Shown here in pieces: positions 63,027-64,000 of a DNA stretch of 64,000 bases (positions are counted from its first letter, which is position 1; every line of letters begins with the position of its first letter). The translations under genes were made by a program, and so were the position numbers. The notes under the pieces are model-generated. The model saw nothing but the letters and a program-made list of their open reading frames with translations, ran no database searches and was not told where the DNA came from. Origin of the DNA: CAUZFZ01 sp963579025 (GTDB taxonomy: Bacteria > Planctomycetota > Planctomycetia > Planctomycetales > Planctomycetaceae). Where the stretch lies: the NCBI GenBank assembly GCA_963579025.1, contig CAUZFZ010000022.1, positions 24,808 to 88,807 on the forward strand. The letters are read 5' to 3'.

Positions 63027-63719
63027 TTATTCCAGCAGCCGATCCGGCATGGCGGTAAGGACGGCCTCGTAGAAATGCCGCACGACTCCGATCACGTGTC
63101 GACAGTAGCCAGGCTTCAGTATGATCTGCTTCGACATTCCGATCTGGATCAGCTTCTTGTTATTTTCGGCGTACGCGAGCAGCTTCTTCGGGATTTCCCT
63201 GGTCTGGCCGCCGTGAGTGTACCGGTTCCGCAGTTCGTTCATGCGGCAGATTTCTACCCACTCTGTGCACTGGTCCGGAAACCGAATACCGGCGACCTCC
63301 TTTAGGCACGCCTTCGCCTTGAAGATTCCTCTATCTTTCCGGTTGGCGGTGTGAGACTCATGCAGGCCACCGTATTTGTGGGTGCAATCGCACAGAATGA
63401 TCAATCCCTTCTCGAGAATACAATACAGGTGAATGAACGCCGTCTGGCGGACGAGGCTCGGGAAGGCATGGTTTAGCGAGTGATAGATATTCGAGTGCTC
63501 GTGGTAAAAAGCATCCACTTCGTCTTCTGCAAGCCCAAGAGGCGTTTCCTTGGGTTGGTTTTCCTCGCGTTCCAACTGCTCCTTGAACGCACGCTCAACG
63601 GTTTCGACGTAGCCTTCAAGCTCGTCGAGCTGCATCTTCATGGTCACGCGGCGCATCAGACGATTTGTGATTCCGGCCTCTCGCAGTCTTTTGACGACAC
63701 CGCTCTTCTTCGTTGCCAT
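63027..63719 (-). CDS. HEPN-like domain protein (possible RNase toxin or defence protein)
   Basis: The 230-residue product is mainly helical with no signal peptide or membrane segment. Near the C-terminus, MNELRNRYTHG (Arg164 to His169) fits the RX4-6H motif, of RNxxxH form, that builds the RNase site of HEPN domains. An earlier helix, FHLYCILEKGLIILCD-like (IHLYCILEKGLIILCDC, about 96-112), matches the first core HEPN helix carrying a conserved acidic residue. HEPN proteins include the toxins of MNT/HEPN pairs, RNase L-like and Abi-type phage defence proteins. No nucleotidyltransferase (MNT) partner is next to it. It starts at an ATG, with the 3' end of a DUF1585-type gene just upstream on the same strand. 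The function is inferred from the motif only. Confidence 0.7.
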   Translation of the reverse strand: MATKKSGVVKRLREAGITNRLMRRVTMKMQLDELEGYVETVERAFKEQLEREENQPKETPLGLAEDEVDAFYHEHSNIYHSLNHAFPSLVRQTAFIHLYCILEKGLIILCDCTHKYGGLHESHTANRKDRGIFKAKACLKEVAGIRFPDQCTEWVEICRMNELRNRYTHGGQTREIPKKLLAYAENNKKLIQIGMSKQIILKPGYCRHVIGVVRHFYEAVLTAMPDRLLE

Positions 63720-63756
63720 TTAAGTCTCTGTGAGATTCCGCGAAACGGCGACGGTC

Positions 63757-64000
63757 CTATCGCTTTTGAAAGATTTCCGACATGACGAGTCGTTCGATCA
63801 ACGTCCGGAGTTGATAGTCGTCGTGTCTGCTGGCCTGGACGATGGCGTGGATGTGAGGGGCGTCGTCGATCGTCATCACTCGGCGGAGGGCGAACGTCGC
63901 GAGTTGTTCCACGAACGCTTCCGCGAAGCGGTCGAGGTCGCCGGCCAGCAGTTGTTTGAACTGCTCGGGACCATCGTAGGAACGGCCATCAGAGAACGAT
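63757..64000 (-). CDS. C-terminal end of a DUF1592/DUF1588/DUF1585-type cytochrome protein, 5' end outside window
   Basis: On the minus strand the frame enters from the right edge and ends with TAG at 63757. Its last 80 residues read SFSDGRSYDGPEQFKQLLAG, then FAEAFVEQLATFALRRVMT and YQLRTLIERLVMSEIFQKR. This follows the DUF1585 pattern (DG..F.GP.ELR..L; FA..L.EKLLTYALGR; Y.FS.LI..IV.S..F) at the end of exported planctomycete cytochrome proteins. The upstream domains lie outside the window. Confidence 0.75.
   Translation of the reverse strand, partial: SFSDGRSYDGPEQFKQLLAGDLDRFAEAFVEQLATFALRRVMTIDDAPHIHAIVQASRHDDYQLRTLIERLVMSEIFQKR

Overview
The window is most simply read as a stretch of planctomycete chromosome, about 57-60 % GC by eye. 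The evidence is the combination of family types: two formylglycine-type sulfatases, two DUF1549/DUF1553 proteins, two Tat-exported DUF1501 proteins, a c-type cytochrome of the PVC type, a DUF1585-type C-terminus, large Ser/Thr kinases with extra domains, a giant secreted protein with a LEPR-XLL-like N-terminus, small Lys/Ala-rich proteins and a fused aroDE gene. I cannot name the genus.

Layout. 1-5.1 kb: the end of a sugar-dehydrogenase-like propeller gene converges on a 1289-residue Hsp70-transmembrane-toroid fusion. 5.3-7.8 kb: a radical SAM gene followed by a flavin-dependent halogenase-like oxidoreductase, both on the minus strand. 8-12 kb: a sulfatase converging on a DUF1549/DUF1553 gene. 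12.1-16.7 kb: aroDE, an SMP-30-like gene, a two-domain VOC gene and a Gfo/Idh/MocA oxidoreductase, all on the plus strand. 16.7-23.7 kb: a minus-strand set coding for an SPFH-coiled-coil-GYF protein, an FHA protein and a kinase with a LamG-like domain, which looks like one signalling module. 23.8-27.7 kb: a 5'-truncated glycosyltransferase, the fossil tail of an oxidoreductase gene and a cytochrome-bearing DUF1549/DUF1553 gene. 27.8-32.2 kb: a small leader-like protein, an ECF sigma factor, zwf and a membrane acyltransferase. 32.3-40.4 kb: a PhoD-like phosphatase, a Lys-rich small protein, DUF1501, a sulfatase and a xanthine-dehydrogenase-type molybdenum subunit.

40.4-43.2 kb holds what I think is the most interesting feature: three plus-strand ORFs, each followed by an imperfect palindrome with the R''/L''/L'/R' layout of integron attC sites, with no integrase in the window. 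This is a CALIN-like (integrase-less) cassette array. Its ORFs encode a small membrane protein, a DUF4303-like protein with HEAT repeats, and a membrane-anchored leucine-rich-repeat protein.

43.5-54.7 kb: a family 39 glycosyltransferase, a 1899-residue FG-GAP surface protein and a kinase with TPR repeats. 55-57.8 kb: a tRNA-Pro(CGG) gene with a clear promoter, followed by a scar of gene fragments (DNA methyltransferase, reverse transcriptase, 5'-truncated cytochrome), probably an old island insertion. 57.8-64 kb: a diheme protein resembling the hydrazine synthase alpha subunit, DUF1501, a sialidase tail fragment, a HEPN-like protein and the 3' end of a DUF1592/DUF1588/DUF1585-type gene running off the window.

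Many genes encode exported proteins for sulfated polysaccharide breakdown and cell-surface function. No rRNA, CRISPR array, intact transposase or prophage was seen.
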